Origin: Nocardioides sp. Soil797
GTDB taxonomy: Bacteria; Actinomycetota; Actinomycetes; Propionibacteriales; Nocardioidaceae
NCBI GenBank assembly: GCA_001429555.1
Contig: LMSR01000004.1
Coordinates: 1 to 64,000 of the forward strand
Reading direction: 5' to 3'
Length of the DNA stretch: 64,000 nt
Under the pieces are notes generated by a model. It ran no database searches and was not told the DNA's origin. It worked only from the letters and a program-made list of their open reading frames with translations. Made by a program: the position numbers and the translations under genes. Shown here in pieces: positions 33,623-41,747 of this stretch (its first letter is position 1; each line of letters begins with the position of its first letter).

Positions 33623-34417
33623 GTGAGCGTCTCCTTCTCCGAACACGTCGACCTGCTGGACCTGCACGGTCGAGCCGCCGTGGCGAGTCTGGGCCAGCTG
33701 CAGCCCGGCGACCCAGTGCCTCCGCGCGCGGCGACCGCGCGTGAGGTGGGCGGTGACCACTGGGCCACGCTCGAGGTGTGGGCCTGGTCGTTGGAGAACC
33801 CCAAGGACCACTGGAGTTCGCGGGAGGCGCCCGACTCGCCCCCCGACCACGCGGCACTCGTGGCGGGCGTCGCCACTCAACTCGACCGGTTGGAGGCATC
33901 CTTGCTGGCGGCCGGGCCCGACGCGGTGGTCGACTACTTCGGAGAGCCCGGAACCACGTCCCGGGTGGCCAGGTTGCTGGCCCACGAGGCAATCACGGTC
34001 GCCCGTGCGGTCAGCCTGGCAGCCTCCCGGCAGTCGCCGCCGCTGTCTGCTGTGGTGGCCGCCGACGGCATCGACCAGACCTTGGGGCACTGGGAGTCCC
34101 CCGACGCCCGGCTGACGTGGCGCCCGGAGACGGTGGCGCTGCAGGCCAACGACATCGAGGAGTCCTGGCACGTCCAGGTGAGTCGCTCGAAGGTCGGTGC
34201 AGATCCGGAGATCCGACTGGTGCCGGCGACGACGGCCGACGCAGCGGTGGAGGGTGCGGCCGAGGACCTCCTGGGCTGGTTGCACGGCTTCAGCCCCGCC
34301 GACGGCGCAGTGAGCATGACCGGGGACCGCGAGGCCCTCGTCGTGCTCCGTTCCTCGTTGATGCATCCGGCGCCGGAGCCACCGCGCCGTACTCGTCGCC
34401 GACGCTGGTTCGGCTGA
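33623..34417 (+). CDS. Maleylpyruvate isomerase/DinB-like family protein
   Basis: The 264-residue protein has an N-terminal DinB-like helical bundle (D-H-W-A-T-L-E-V-W-A-W-S-L-E-N-P, and L-L-A-H-E-A-I-T-V-A-R-A). The C-terminal small domain ends in L-L-G-W-L-H-G-F, with a basic tail R-R-T-R-R-R-R-W. This two-domain form is the actinobacterial maleylpyruvate isomerase family, usually mycothiol-dependent. The substrate is unknown. GTG33623 is the likely start. It is convergent with the TetR gene, one base apart. Confidence 0.8.
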   Translation: MSVSFSEHVDLLDLHGRAAVASLGQLQPGDPVPPRAATAREVGGDHWATLEVWAWSLENPKDHWSSREAPDSPPDHAALVAGVATQLDRLEASLLAAGPDAVVDYFGEPGTTSRVARLLAHEAITVARAVSLAASRQSPPLSAVVAADGIDQTLGHWESPDARLTWRPETVALQANDIEESWHVQVSRSKVGADPEIRLVPATTADAAVEGAAEDLLGWLHGFSPADGAVSMTGDREALVVLRSSLMHPAPEPPRRTRRRRWFG

Positions 34418-34418
34418 G

Positions 34419-34976
34419 TCAGGCGGGTCTCGACACCAGGCCGTTCACCAAGGCGGCCAGGGCGGCCGTGACATCCACGGCTTCCGGAGCTGCCGCTTCG
34501 ACGGCGCGCCGCGAGAACAGCGAGGCCAGGCCGTGCACGCCGGCCCAGAGGGCCATCGCCTCGGCAGGTGAGGTCGGTCGTCCACTCGCCCGGGTCATCG
34601 CGGAGCCCAGTGCCGCGAACCAGGCCGAGGTGACGGCGCGCAGGTTGCCGCCGGCGCCATCGAGCAGGTCGTGTCGGGAGATCAGCTCGAACATGGCGGG
34701 GCGGCGGACGGCGAAGTCGACGTACGTCGTGGCCGCGCGACGCAGCCCGGGGGCTCCCCGCGCCCGCTTCAGGACCGGGGCGAGCTCGGCGTCGAGATCG
34801 TCGACGCCGCGGCGGGCCACCGCGGCCAGCAGGGCGGCGTACGTCGGGAAGTGGCGCCGTGGAGCGCCGTGGGAGACGCCCGCCTCGCGCGCGATGGTGC
34901 GCAGGGTCAGCGCGGCCAGTCCGTCCCGCTCGAGCAGGCGTACGCCGGAGTCGACGAGGTCGTCCTTCGTGGTCAC
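34419..34976 (-). CDS. TetR family transcriptional regulator
   Basis: A 185-residue regulator with the N-terminal helix-turn-helix L-T-L-R-T-I-A-R-E-A-G-V-S-H-G-A-P-R-R-H and a helical C-terminal domain with W-A-G-V-H-G-L-A-S-L. The start GTG34976 lies right at the first of two palindromes in the gap to plsC. It therefore probably represses itself and the acyltransferase. In-frame sequence further upstream belongs to plsC on the other strand. Confidence 0.87.
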   Translation of the reverse strand: MTTKDDLVDSGVRLLERDGLAALTLRTIAREAGVSHGAPRRHFPTYAALLAAVARRGVDDLDAELAPVLKRARGAPGLRRAATTYVDFAVRRPAMFELISRHDLLDGAGGNLRAVTSAWFAALGSAMTRASGRPTSPAEAMALWAGVHGLASLFSRRAVEAAAPEAVDVTAALAALVNGLVSRPA

Positions 34977-35027
34977 GTAGACAGTGTCAACTGGGTTCGG
35001 GCAGACTGTCCAGTAGACACTGTCTAC
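34977..35027. promoter_or_regulatory. Paired TetR operators between tetR and plsC
   Basis: GTAGACA-c-TGTCTAC (35013-35027) is a perfect 7-1-7 palindrome. GTAGACA-g-TGTCAAC (34977-34991) is the same site with one mismatch. Centres are 36 bases apart. One abuts the tetR start and the other lies just upstream of the plsC ribosome site. This arrangement is typical of TetR self-regulation with a divergent target. Confidence 0.7.
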
Positions 35028-35042
35028 ACCTCGAGGAGAACG

Positions 35043-35717
35043 GTGACCTTCTGGCTGCTGAAGTGGGTGTTGCTCGGCCCGGTCGTCCGGGTCTTCGCGC
35101 GACCGGTCGTGGTGGGCCGACACCATGTCCCCTCGGATGGACCCGTCGTCCTGGTGCCCAGCCACCACGCGGAGATCGACTCGCTGGTGCTGTCGTTGGT
35201 CAGCCCACGACGCCCCACCTTCGTCGCCAAGCGGGAGTACTTCGACACCGCCACCCTGCGCGGTCGCGTTGACCGGTGGCTGTGCACCGCCACCGGGCAG
35301 ATCGCCGTGGATCGACGCGGTGGCGATGCGGCCCACCGGGCGCTGACCGCGGCTCGAGAGCTGCTCGCCTCAGGTGGCGCCTGGGCGATCTATCCCGAGG
35401 GCACACGCTCACCCGACGGGCGACTCCATCGGGGCCACACGGGAGCGATGCGGGTCGCACTCACGGTCCCGGACGCGATCGTGGTGCCGGTCGGCCTCGG
35501 TGGAACGGCCGCGGTCGACCCGCCGGCCCGCCGGGGTTGGCGCCGCGGACGGGTCAGGGTCATCTTCGGTGCCCCGATGGACCTGTCGCCCTGGCGCGAC
35601 CGGGCCGACGATCCGCAGGCCTGGCGGGAGGCGACCGACGCGTTGATGCGGGAGATCCGGGCGCTGACAGGGCAGGAGTACGTCGACACCTACGCCTCCA
35701 GGTTGCCGGGCTCCTGA
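35043..35717 (+). CDS. 1-acyl-glycerol-3-phosphate acyltransferase family (PlsC-like)
   Basis: A 224-residue acyltransferase with the catalytic H-x4-D motif as S-H-H-A-E-I-D-S (His41, Asp46) and the phosphate-binding Y-P-E-G-T-R-S-P motif near residue 117. The hydrophobic N-terminus (residues 1-17) would associate with the membrane. It transfers acyl groups to lysophospholipid-type acceptors. GTG35043 follows GAGGAG at four bases. Control by the divergent TetR protein is suggested by two operators. Confidence 0.88.
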   Translation: MTFWLLKWVLLGPVVRVFARPVVVGRHHVPSDGPVVLVPSHHAEIDSLVLSLVSPRRPTFVAKREYFDTATLRGRVDRWLCTATGQIAVDRRGGDAAHRALTAARELLASGGAWAIYPEGTRSPDGRLHRGHTGAMRVALTVPDAIVVPVGLGGTAAVDPPARRGWRRGRVRVIFGAPMDLSPWRDRADDPQAWREATDALMREIRALTGQEYVDTYASRLPGS

Positions 35718-35726
35718 GGATCAGCC

Positions 35727-36296
35727 CTAAGCCCGAGGCTCAACCCGGGCCAGGAACTCCAGCACCCGCTCGGTGAGCAGGGCAGCCGCCCCTGCGTCGT
35801 AGGACGGCAAGGAGTTGTCGGCGAACAGGTGCGCCGACCCGGGGTAGAGGAAGTAGTCAGCGCCCAACCCTTCGAGCTCCTTGGCCGCCGCACGGTCGAA
35901 GTCCTCGAACCATGGGTCGTCGGCCATCGCATGCACCTGTGCGGCGAGGCCGTCCGGCCAGGTGCCGAACTCGCCGGGAGGGATGGCGCCGTGGAAGCTG
36001 AGCAGGCCGCGGACTCCGTCCCGGGTCTGGGCGAGCTGTTGGGCCGGTGGGACGCCGAGGGAGAAGCCGCCGTAGACGGTCGCGGTCGGCAACTCCTCGG
36101 CAGCGGCGAGAGCGCGATCGGCGACGACCTGGAAGCCGGTCTCCTTGGCAAAGGCGACTCCCTCGTCGATGTCGTCGAAGGTGTGCCCGTCATACGAATC
36201 GGGCGTGTGCACGGTGTGGCCGGCCTGGCGAAGCGTCTCTGCGAAGGCGAGGACGCCATCGGTCAGGCCCTGGGCGTGGTGGAAGAGAACAATCAT
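35727..36296 (-). CDS. Dienelactone hydrolase family protein (Ser nucleophile)
   Basis: A 189-residue alpha/beta hydrolase. It opens with M-I-V-L-F-H-H-A-Q-G-L-T-D-G, the nucleophile elbow is G-G-F-S-L-G (Ser instead of the Cys of true dienelactone hydrolases), and the catalytic His is in Y-P-G-S-A-H-L-F. Ser-type members are general esterases of unknown substrate. It ends nine bases from the convergent plsC stop, and the WYL regulator ends 30 bases upstream on the same strand. Confidence 0.85.
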   Translation of the reverse strand: MIVLFHHAQGLTDGVLAFAETLRQAGHTVHTPDSYDGHTFDDIDEGVAFAKETGFQVVADRALAAAEELPTATVYGGFSLGVPPAQQLAQTRDGVRGLLSFHGAIPPGEFGTWPDGLAAQVHAMADDPWFEDFDRAAAKELEGLGADYFLYPGSAHLFADNSLPSYDAGAAALLTERVLEFLARVEPRA

Positions 36297-36326
36297 GGGA
36301 TCCAGTCTGGAGCAGGTTGCGGACGA

Positions 36327-37277
36327 TCAACTTCCGGTTGCGGCCAGCATTCGCTCGGCGATCTCCCGGGCGGCCGCGCGCACCTCGTCGCACCTCACGA
36401 TGCGGTAGGGGACCGGGAGCGTGGCCAGCGACTCGGCGTACATCCACGGGTTGCTGGTGGTGCCGGTGAGCCGCGTGCTCGCGTCGTCGACGGCCTCCAA
36501 GTGGCCCAGCGCCCGCGGGAACCAGAACGAGCCGACGGGTGCGTCGATGACCACCTCGACGTCGTACTCCCAACCAGCGGAGAGGTGCTCCTCGAGCAGG
36601 CCGACCGGATCCAGGTCGTCGGGCGGGGTGAAACCCTTCTCAAGAGTGGTCACCGAGCCGACCCGGTCGACGCGATAGGCACGCAACGCCTTCGCCCGGT
36701 GGTTGTGGCAGAGCAGGTACCACCGGCCGTGGCGCACCACGACGGCCCACGGGTCGACCGTCGCCTCCCAGGCCGCGCCGGCCTCGGAGCGGTAGCCGAT
36801 GCACACCTGCCGACGGTCGGCGCACGCCTGCACCAGCACGGTCACCGTCTCGGGGTCCGGGCGGGCAGCGCCGCGGTCGGGAGCGGCCGCGGCAGTACGG
36901 CGTACGGCCTCGGCCTGCGCGGCGACAGCAGCGGGGAGTGAGCGGATGATCGTGCCGAGCGCGCTGCCGACCAGGTCATCGGGGTCGCTGGCCTGGTGGT
37001 GCCCGTCGAGGACCGCCATCACCAAGCCGAGGGCCTGGGCCGACGAGAACCGCAACGGTGGCAGCCGCAGGCCGCGCCCCACCCGGTATCCGCCGTAGGG
37101 CCCGCGCTCGGACTCGACCGGGATCCCGGCCTCGCGGAGCAGGGCGACATAGCGCCGCGCCGCCCGTGACGAGACGCCGAGCTCGTCGCCGAGGCGGTCG
37201 GCCGTGATGCCGGGATGGTCCTGGAGCACGTCGAGGCAGCGCAGGGCCCGGGAGGTCGGGCTGGCGTCGGGTTGCAT
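36327..37277 (-). CDS. HTH/WYL-domain transcriptional regulator (YafY-like)
   Basis: A 316-residue protein with an N-terminal winged helix (H-P-G-I-T-A-D-R-L-G-D-E-L-G-V-S-S-R-A-A-R-R-Y) and a central WYL domain whose namesake residues appear in R-H-G-R-W-Y-L-L-C-H-N. WYL domains bind nucleotides or nucleic acid and often sense DNA damage or metabolites. ATG37277 is preceded by an 11-bp inverted repeat in the gap to a divergent GNAT-AlkZ pair. It may therefore control a DNA-repair-linked operon (inference). Confidence 0.88.
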   Translation of the reverse strand: MQPDASPTSRALRCLDVLQDHPGITADRLGDELGVSSRAARRYVALLREAGIPVESERGPYGGYRVGRGLRLPPLRFSSAQALGLVMAVLDGHHQASDPDDLVGSALGTIIRSLPAAVAAQAEAVRRTAAAAPDRGAARPDPETVTVLVQACADRRQVCIGYRSEAGAAWEATVDPWAVVVRHGRWYLLCHNHRAKALRAYRVDRVGSVTTLEKGFTPPDDLDPVGLLEEHLSAGWEYDVEVVIDAPVGSFWFPRALGHLEAVDDASTRLTGTTSNPWMYAESLATLPVPYRIVRCDEVRAAAREIAERMLAATGS

Positions 37278-37284
37278 GGCGGCC

Positions 37285-37315
37285 TCGATTCCGGATGGCA
37301 GTCGTCCGGAATCGA
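37285..37315. promoter_or_regulatory. Inverted repeat, candidate WYL-regulator operator
   Basis: TCGATTCCGGA (37285-37295) and its exact complement (37305-37315) are separated by nine bases and lie centrally in the 54-base gap between the divergent WYL regulator and the GNAT gene. Arm-to-arm distance of 20 bases is two helical turns, suitable for a dimeric regulator. Confidence 0.55.
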
Positions 37316-37331
37316 CCCTAGTGTCGTCGGC

Positions 37332-37907
37332 ATGAGCATCACCATCCGTCCCGCGCACGACTTCGACGACGTCGCGACGATGCTGGGGCCGAAGAACCCG
37401 ACGTCGTCGGTCTGCTTCTGCCTGAGCCACCGCATCCCGGCCAAGCTCAACCAGTCACTCGTCGGCCCCGAGCGCGGTGAGTTCGTGCGTGAGCTGTGCG
37501 CCCGCGACGTGGCACCCGGAGTGCTGGCCCACGACGGTGACACGGTGGTCGGCTGGGCCGCGGTCGCCCCTCGCTCCGAGCTCCCGTTCGCCCGCTCGAC
37601 GAAGATCCCGCACGTGGATGACCAGCCGGCCTGGTCGATCTGGTGCATCCGGGTCCGTCCCGGCCACCGCAAGAAGGGCATCGCGCGCACATTGATTCCC
37701 GGCGCCGTCGACTACGCCGCGTCACAGGGTGCGCCGGTCGTCGAGGGCTACCCGGTCGACAACCGGGGCGAGAAGGTCGACCTGACCATGGCGCACGTCG
37801 GCACCCGTGCGCTCTTCGAGGCCGCCGGGTTCACGATGGCTGCTCCGACCGAGGCCACCTCCGCCGGCTTCCCGCGAGTCATCATGCGCAAGGACCTGCG
37901 CGGGTGA
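37332..37907 (+). CDS. GNAT family N-acetyltransferase
   Basis: A 191-residue acetyltransferase with C-F-C-L-S-H-R near residue 30, the acetyl-CoA loop R-V-R-P-G-H-R-K-K-G-I-A-R-T-L-I around residues 108-123 and the C-terminal R-A-L-F-E-A-A-G-F. The H-R-K-K-G-I-A form is a common variant of the Q/R-x-x-G-x-G/A loop. The acceptor is unknown. Its stop overlaps the start of the AlkZ-like gene (GTGA), so the two form an operon divergent from the WYL regulator. Confidence 0.87.
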   Translation: MSITIRPAHDFDDVATMLGPKNPTSSVCFCLSHRIPAKLNQSLVGPERGEFVRELCARDVAPGVLAHDGDTVVGWAAVAPRSELPFARSTKIPHVDDQPAWSIWCIRVRPGHRKKGIARTLIPGAVDYAASQGAPVVEGYPVDNRGEKVDLTMAHVGTRALFEAAGFTMAAPTEATSAGFPRVIMRKDLRG

Positions 37908-38998
37908 CGGTGCACGAGCTCACCCGCGAGCGGGCCCGGCGGATCGCGGTGCGGGCGCAGCTGCTGGCCGAGCCCCGGCCGGTCGACCTGCTCGAGGTGG
38001 TGCGTCACCTCGCCCTGGTGCAGGCGGATCCGGTCACCGTGGTCGCGCCGAGCGCGGATCTCGTTGCCTGGTCGCGCCTCGGGGCGTCGTACGTCATGGG
38101 AGACCTGGAGTCGCTCCGTGTGGCCGGGAGCCTGGTCGAGCTCGACATGATGTTGCGCCCGGCCGAGGACATCGCCCTGTTCCGCGCCGAGATGGCCGCC
38201 TGGCCCGGGCCAGGTCCGCTCAAGGACTGGCAGGAGGGCATCCGCGACTGGGTGCTGGCCAACGACGAGTGCCGCCGCGACGTGCTCGAGGCGCTCGCCG
38301 GCGACGGGCCGCTGCCGGCCAGCCAGTTGCCCGACACCACGATCGCTCCCTGGGAGTCGAGCGGGTGGAACAGTGACCGCAGCATGCGCAAGCTGCTCGA
38401 CATGATGGTCGGCCGGGGCGAGATCGCGATGGCCGGTGTCGAGGGACGCGAGCGCATCTGGGACCTCGCCGAGCGGGTCTACCCGCCCACCGAGGTGGTG
38501 CCGTTCGAACAGGCCGCGGCCGAGCGCGACTCCCGCCGACTTCGCGCGCTGGGGGTTGCCCGGCCGAAGTCGGCAAAGACCCCCAACGAGCCGAACCACG
38601 TGGGAGAGGCTGGTGAACCGGCGGTCATCGAGGACGTGAAGGGGAAGTGGCGGGTCGACCCGGCACTGCTGGAGGGTGACTTCGAGGGACGGACCGCGCT
38701 CCTCTCGCCGATCGACCGGCTGGTGATCGACCGGTTGCGGATGGACGAGATCTTCGAGTTCGACTACCAGCTCGAGATGTTCAAGCCAGCCGCCAGGCGT
38801 CGGTTCGGGTATTGGGCGATGCCGATCCTGCACGGCGACCGGCTGGTCGGGAAGCTCGATGCCACCACCGACCGCGAGGCCGGTGTGCTGCGGGTCGATG
38901 CGGTGCACGAGGACGGCGCCTGGACCCGGGCCATGCGCTCGGCGGTCGACGACGAGATCTCAGCCTTGGTCACGTGGTTGGGCCTTTCTCGCTCCTGA
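37904..38998 (+). CDS. YcaQ/AlkZ-like winged-helix DNA glycosylase family protein
   Basis: A 364-residue protein of the winged-helix family that includes the crosslink-repair glycosylases AlkZ and YcaQ. The catalytic Q-x-D motif is present as L-V-Q-A-D-P (Gln40, Asp42). L-S-P-I-D-R-L-V-I-D-R and F-E-F-D-Y-Q-L-E-M-F near residues 265-290 match the conserved C-terminal core. It would excise bulky or crosslinked bases. GTG37904 overlaps the GNAT stop. Substrate specificity cannot be predicted. Confidence 0.84.
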   Translation: MTVHELTRERARRIAVRAQLLAEPRPVDLLEVVRHLALVQADPVTVVAPSADLVAWSRLGASYVMGDLESLRVAGSLVELDMMLRPAEDIALFRAEMAAWPGPGPLKDWQEGIRDWVLANDECRRDVLEALAGDGPLPASQLPDTTIAPWESSGWNSDRSMRKLLDMMVGRGEIAMAGVEGRERIWDLAERVYPPTEVVPFEQAAAERDSRRLRALGVARPKSAKTPNEPNHVGEAGEPAVIEDVKGKWRVDPALLEGDFEGRTALLSPIDRLVIDRLRMDEIFEFDYQLEMFKPAARRRFGYWAMPILHGDRLVGKLDATTDREAGVLRVDAVHEDGAWTRAMRSAVDDEISALVTWLGLSRS

Positions 38999-39051
38999 TC
39001 CGGCTACGATCCACTTTCACTTGTACCTGAAGGGCACCTGGGGGAATGGTC

Positions 39052-39585
39052 ATGAAGAAGCTCATCGCACTGGCGCTGCCTGTCGCCGTACTGTCGCTGG
39101 CGTTGTCGGCCTGCAGCGACGACAAGAGCGACAACGACGACAAGAGTGAGAAGCAGGGCAAGAAGGAGTCGACGGCCGCGCCGAAGCCCAACAAGTACGC
39201 GCACATGCTCGATGCCCTGGCCGCGCTCGAGTCGGGTGAGCAGGACGACGACGCCACCTTCACCCCCGGCGCGGATCCGAAGCAGGCCGCCGCCGAGCAG
39301 AACAAGGCGTTGGGCTGGGGCAAGCGCTCCGAGTTCCGCTACGCCGAGGTGCATCGGGACACCAACCGGTCGTGCATCGTCAGCGACGACGCCCATCTCG
39401 TGGTCCCCAGCGAGTTCGCGCTCGAGTACTACCTCGGTGACGGCACGAAGTGCTCCTTCGACGAGGCAGACGCGAAGGTGATCTATCGGTTCGGCAGGCT
39501 CACCAATGACGGCGCCGTCGTCTACCGCGCCGTCAAGGGTGCCGACGTGGCTCCGAAGAAGGTGAGGATCGACATCGGGGGATGA
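39052..39585 (+). CDS. Lipoprotein, unknown function
   Basis: 177 residues with signal peptide M-K-K-L-I-A-L-A-L-P-V-A-V-L and lipobox A-L-S-A-C, followed by a highly charged D-D-K-S-D-N-D-D-K spacer. The mature domain is about 125 residues (Y-A-H-M-L-D-A-L-A-A-L-E-S-G, then Y-Y-L-G-D-G-T-K-C-S-F), with two Cys that could form a disulfide. No known enzyme motif. ATG39052 follows GGGGG at seven bases; ATG39046 is two codons upstream. Confidence 0.75.
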   Translation: MKKLIALALPVAVLSLALSACSDDKSDNDDKSEKQGKKESTAAPKPNKYAHMLDALAALESGEQDDDATFTPGADPKQAAAEQNKALGWGKRSEFRYAEVHRDTNRSCIVSDDAHLVVPSEFALEYYLGDGTKCSFDEADAKVIYRFGRLTNDGAVVYRAVKGADVAPKKVRIDIGG

Positions 39586-39636
39586 CGGTTGCACGGTGCG
39601 CATCTCTCAGCGGAGGTCGCGGATCTTCCAGGACGG

Positions 39637-39654
39637 GTCGAGGTCAGCCTCGAC
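39637..39654. terminator. Hairpin between convergent genes
   Basis: GTCGAGG-tcag-CCTCGAC is a perfect 7-bp stem with a 4-base loop at the junction of the convergent lipoprotein and glutaminase-fusion genes. It overlaps the last codons of the latter. A weak terminator for the lipoprotein gene is likely; there is no U-tract. Confidence 0.35.
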
Positions 39655-41347
39655 GCAGCTCTGCCGGCGTGAGCTCCTTCGTGAACCGGTGGCACGGCGT
39701 CGGGATCGGCCCGTCCGGCCCCCTCGAGGGATGGTCCACAACACCCTCGTCGACCCAGCCCTGTCCGCGGTAGAACGCCTGGGCGCGGTCGTTTCCGGGG
39801 ACCACCGCCAACCACGCCTTGTCGTGACCGGCCGTGGCGATCTGCCGCTCCGCCTCGCCGAGCAGGGCGACCGCGATGCCGTTGCCACGCTGGTCGGGGT
39901 CGACGTAGATCTGGTCGACGGCGTCGTCTGCGGTCATCACGAAGCCCACCACGTCGTTGCCGACCACGGCCACCGTGGTGTGGCGGATCCGTTCGGCGGC
40001 GACCTCGGTGAAGAACTCGCGCGGCCGGGCGTCGAGCAGCTCGTCGGAGACCCGGTCGACATGGGCCTCGGCCCAGCCCGGCTCCCAGATCGCGGCGATC
40101 GCGGCGACGTCGGTGAGGGTTGCGGCGCGCAGCTCGAGGGTCGACAGGTCGGGGTGGAGCACCGAGTCGGGGTCGACGATCTCGACGCTGACGCCGTCAC
40201 TGCGCAGTCGTCGTACGACCTCCTCGAGCATCACCCGGGACACCTTGTCGGCATCGGTGACCATGCTCAGGTCGAAGCCCACCCGGTCGGTCGCGACATG
40301 AGCCTCGCTGACCGCGCGTACGACGGTCTCGGTCCCGGCGAAGCGCAGCGGACCCTGGAGCCGGTAGACCGTCGTACCCCCGTCGTCGGAGACGAGGTGG
40401 CGGCGCAACGTGGCCGCGTGGTGGGCCGCGACGTCCATCATGTGCAGACCCATGTCGGCAGAGAGTCGCTCGAAGACCTCGACGCCGCGGACGCTGTGAC
40501 CGTGCTCGTCGAGCCGTGGCGAGAAGGCGGCGATGCCGACCTGCCCGGGGAGAGAGCCGAGGATGCCGCCGCTGACCCCGCTCTTCGCGGGGATCCCGAC
40601 GGTGGTCACCCAGTCGCCCGCTGCGTCGTACATCCCGCAGGTGGTCATCACGCTGAGCACCTGCCGGATCACCTCGCGGGAGAAGATCTCCTCGCCGGTG
40701 ATCGGTTGGACGCCGCCGCCCGCGAGGGTGGCAGCCATCAGCGACAGGTCGCGGCAGGTCAGCCGGATCGCGCACTGCCTGACATAGCCGCGTACGGCGT
40801 CGACGGGGTCGCCGTCCATGACGCCCACCGCCTTGAGCATGTGGCCCATCGCCAGGTTGCGGTGGGAGGTCGACCACTCGGAGGCGAAGACCTGCTCGTC
40901 GATGTGCAGCTGCCGGCCGGCCAGGCGGCTGAACAGGTCGAGGATGTTGTCGACCCGCTCGTCGGAGTCGGCACCCGGCACCAGTGAGTGCGTCAGGATG
41001 GCGCCGGCATTGATCATCGGGTTCTCGGGCCGCCCGGTGTTCTCCTCGAGGGAGATCGCGTTGAACGCCTCACCGGAGGGCTCCACGTCGACCTTCTCGA
41101 GCACTGCCGGCAGCCCGAGCGCGGCGATCGCGAGGCCGTAGACGAACGGCTTCGACATCGACTGCACGGTGAACTCAACCTCTGCGTCGCCGGCGCTGTA
41201 GACCATGCCGTCGGGCGTGGCCACACACGCGCCGAGCCGTTCTGGGTTCGCTGCCGCGAGCTCGGGGATGTAGTCGGCGACCTCGCCGGCGTCGGCACTG
41301 CACGTGCTCAACACCTCGGCCAGGTAGTCAGGAATCGGGGAACGCAT
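39644..41347 (-). CDS. glsA: Glutaminase fused to STAS-like and GNAT domains
   Basis: A 567-residue three-part protein. Residues 1-315 are a serine-type glutaminase (V-Q-S-M-S-K, Ser63-x-x-Lys66; G-R-P-E-N-P-M-I-N-A-G-A; G-I-P-A-K-S-G-V-S-G-G) converting glutamine to glutamate and ammonia. Residues 325-403 look like a STAS domain, a known partner of some glutaminases. Residues 404-567 form a GNAT acetyltransferase (I-Y-V-D-P-D-Q-R-G-N-G-I-A-V-A-L-L; R-A-Q-A-F-Y-R-G-Q-G-W). The frame is open throughout. Stand-alone bacterial glutaminases are about 310 residues. The GNAT fusion is unusual. Confidence 0.87.
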   Translation of the reverse strand: MRSPIPDYLAEVLSTCSADAGEVADYIPELAAANPERLGACVATPDGMVYSAGDAEVEFTVQSMSKPFVYGLAIAALGLPAVLEKVDVEPSGEAFNAISLEENTGRPENPMINAGAILTHSLVPGADSDERVDNILDLFSRLAGRQLHIDEQVFASEWSTSHRNLAMGHMLKAVGVMDGDPVDAVRGYVRQCAIRLTCRDLSLMAATLAGGGVQPITGEEIFSREVIRQVLSVMTTCGMYDAAGDWVTTVGIPAKSGVSGGILGSLPGQVGIAAFSPRLDEHGHSVRGVEVFERLSADMGLHMMDVAAHHAATLRRHLVSDDGGTTVYRLQGPLRFAGTETVVRAVSEAHVATDRVGFDLSMVTDADKVSRVMLEEVVRRLRSDGVSVEIVDPDSVLHPDLSTLELRAATLTDVAAIAAIWEPGWAEAHVDRVSDELLDARPREFFTEVAAERIRHTTVAVVGNDVVGFVMTADDAVDQIYVDPDQRGNGIAVALLGEAERQIATAGHDKAWLAVVPGNDRAQAFYRGQGWVDEGVVDHPSRGPDGPIPTPCHRFTKELTPAELRRG

Positions 41348-41387
41348 GCCACCACCGTACGGTTCACGACCGGCGTACGGTCGAGGC

Positions 41388-41738
41388 ATGGACATCCGGA
41401 TCAAGCGTGCGTACGACGACCCGGCAGCCAACGACGGCACCCGCGTGCTGGTCGACCGGATCTGGCCGCGTGGCGTGGCCAAGGCCGACCTCGCCCTCGA
41501 CGACTGGAACAAGGACGTCGCGCCGTCCACCGAGCTGCGGAAGTGGTACGCCCACGACGTGGCGAAGTTCGACGAGTTCGCTGCTCGGTACGGCAAGGAG
41601 CTCGACTCGGTGGCCGGCCGTGCAGCGCTGTCGTCGTTGAAGGCGACTGTCACCGGCCAGCGGCTGACCCTGGTCACCGCCACCAAGGACGTCGAGCACA
41701 GCCAGGCGGCCGTGCTGGCGCAGTTGTTGGGTGCTTGA
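41388..41738 (+). CDS. DUF488 family protein
   Basis: A 116-residue DUF488 protein with the full family pattern: I-R-I-K-R-A-Y-D-D-P, R-V-L-V-D-R-I-W-P-R-G-V, W-N-K-D-V-A-P-S-T-E-L-R-K-W-Y and a late L-T-L-V-T-A-T-K-D. The function of the family is not established. ATG41388 is divergent from the glutaminase fusion by 40 bases. The lysozyme gene starts nine bases after its stop, on the same strand. Confidence 0.87.
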   Translation: MDIRIKRAYDDPAANDGTRVLVDRIWPRGVAKADLALDDWNKDVAPSTELRKWYAHDVAKFDEFAARYGKELDSVAGRAALSSLKATVTGQRLTLVTATKDVEHSQAAVLAQLLGA

Positions 41739-41747
41739 CTCCTGCCC

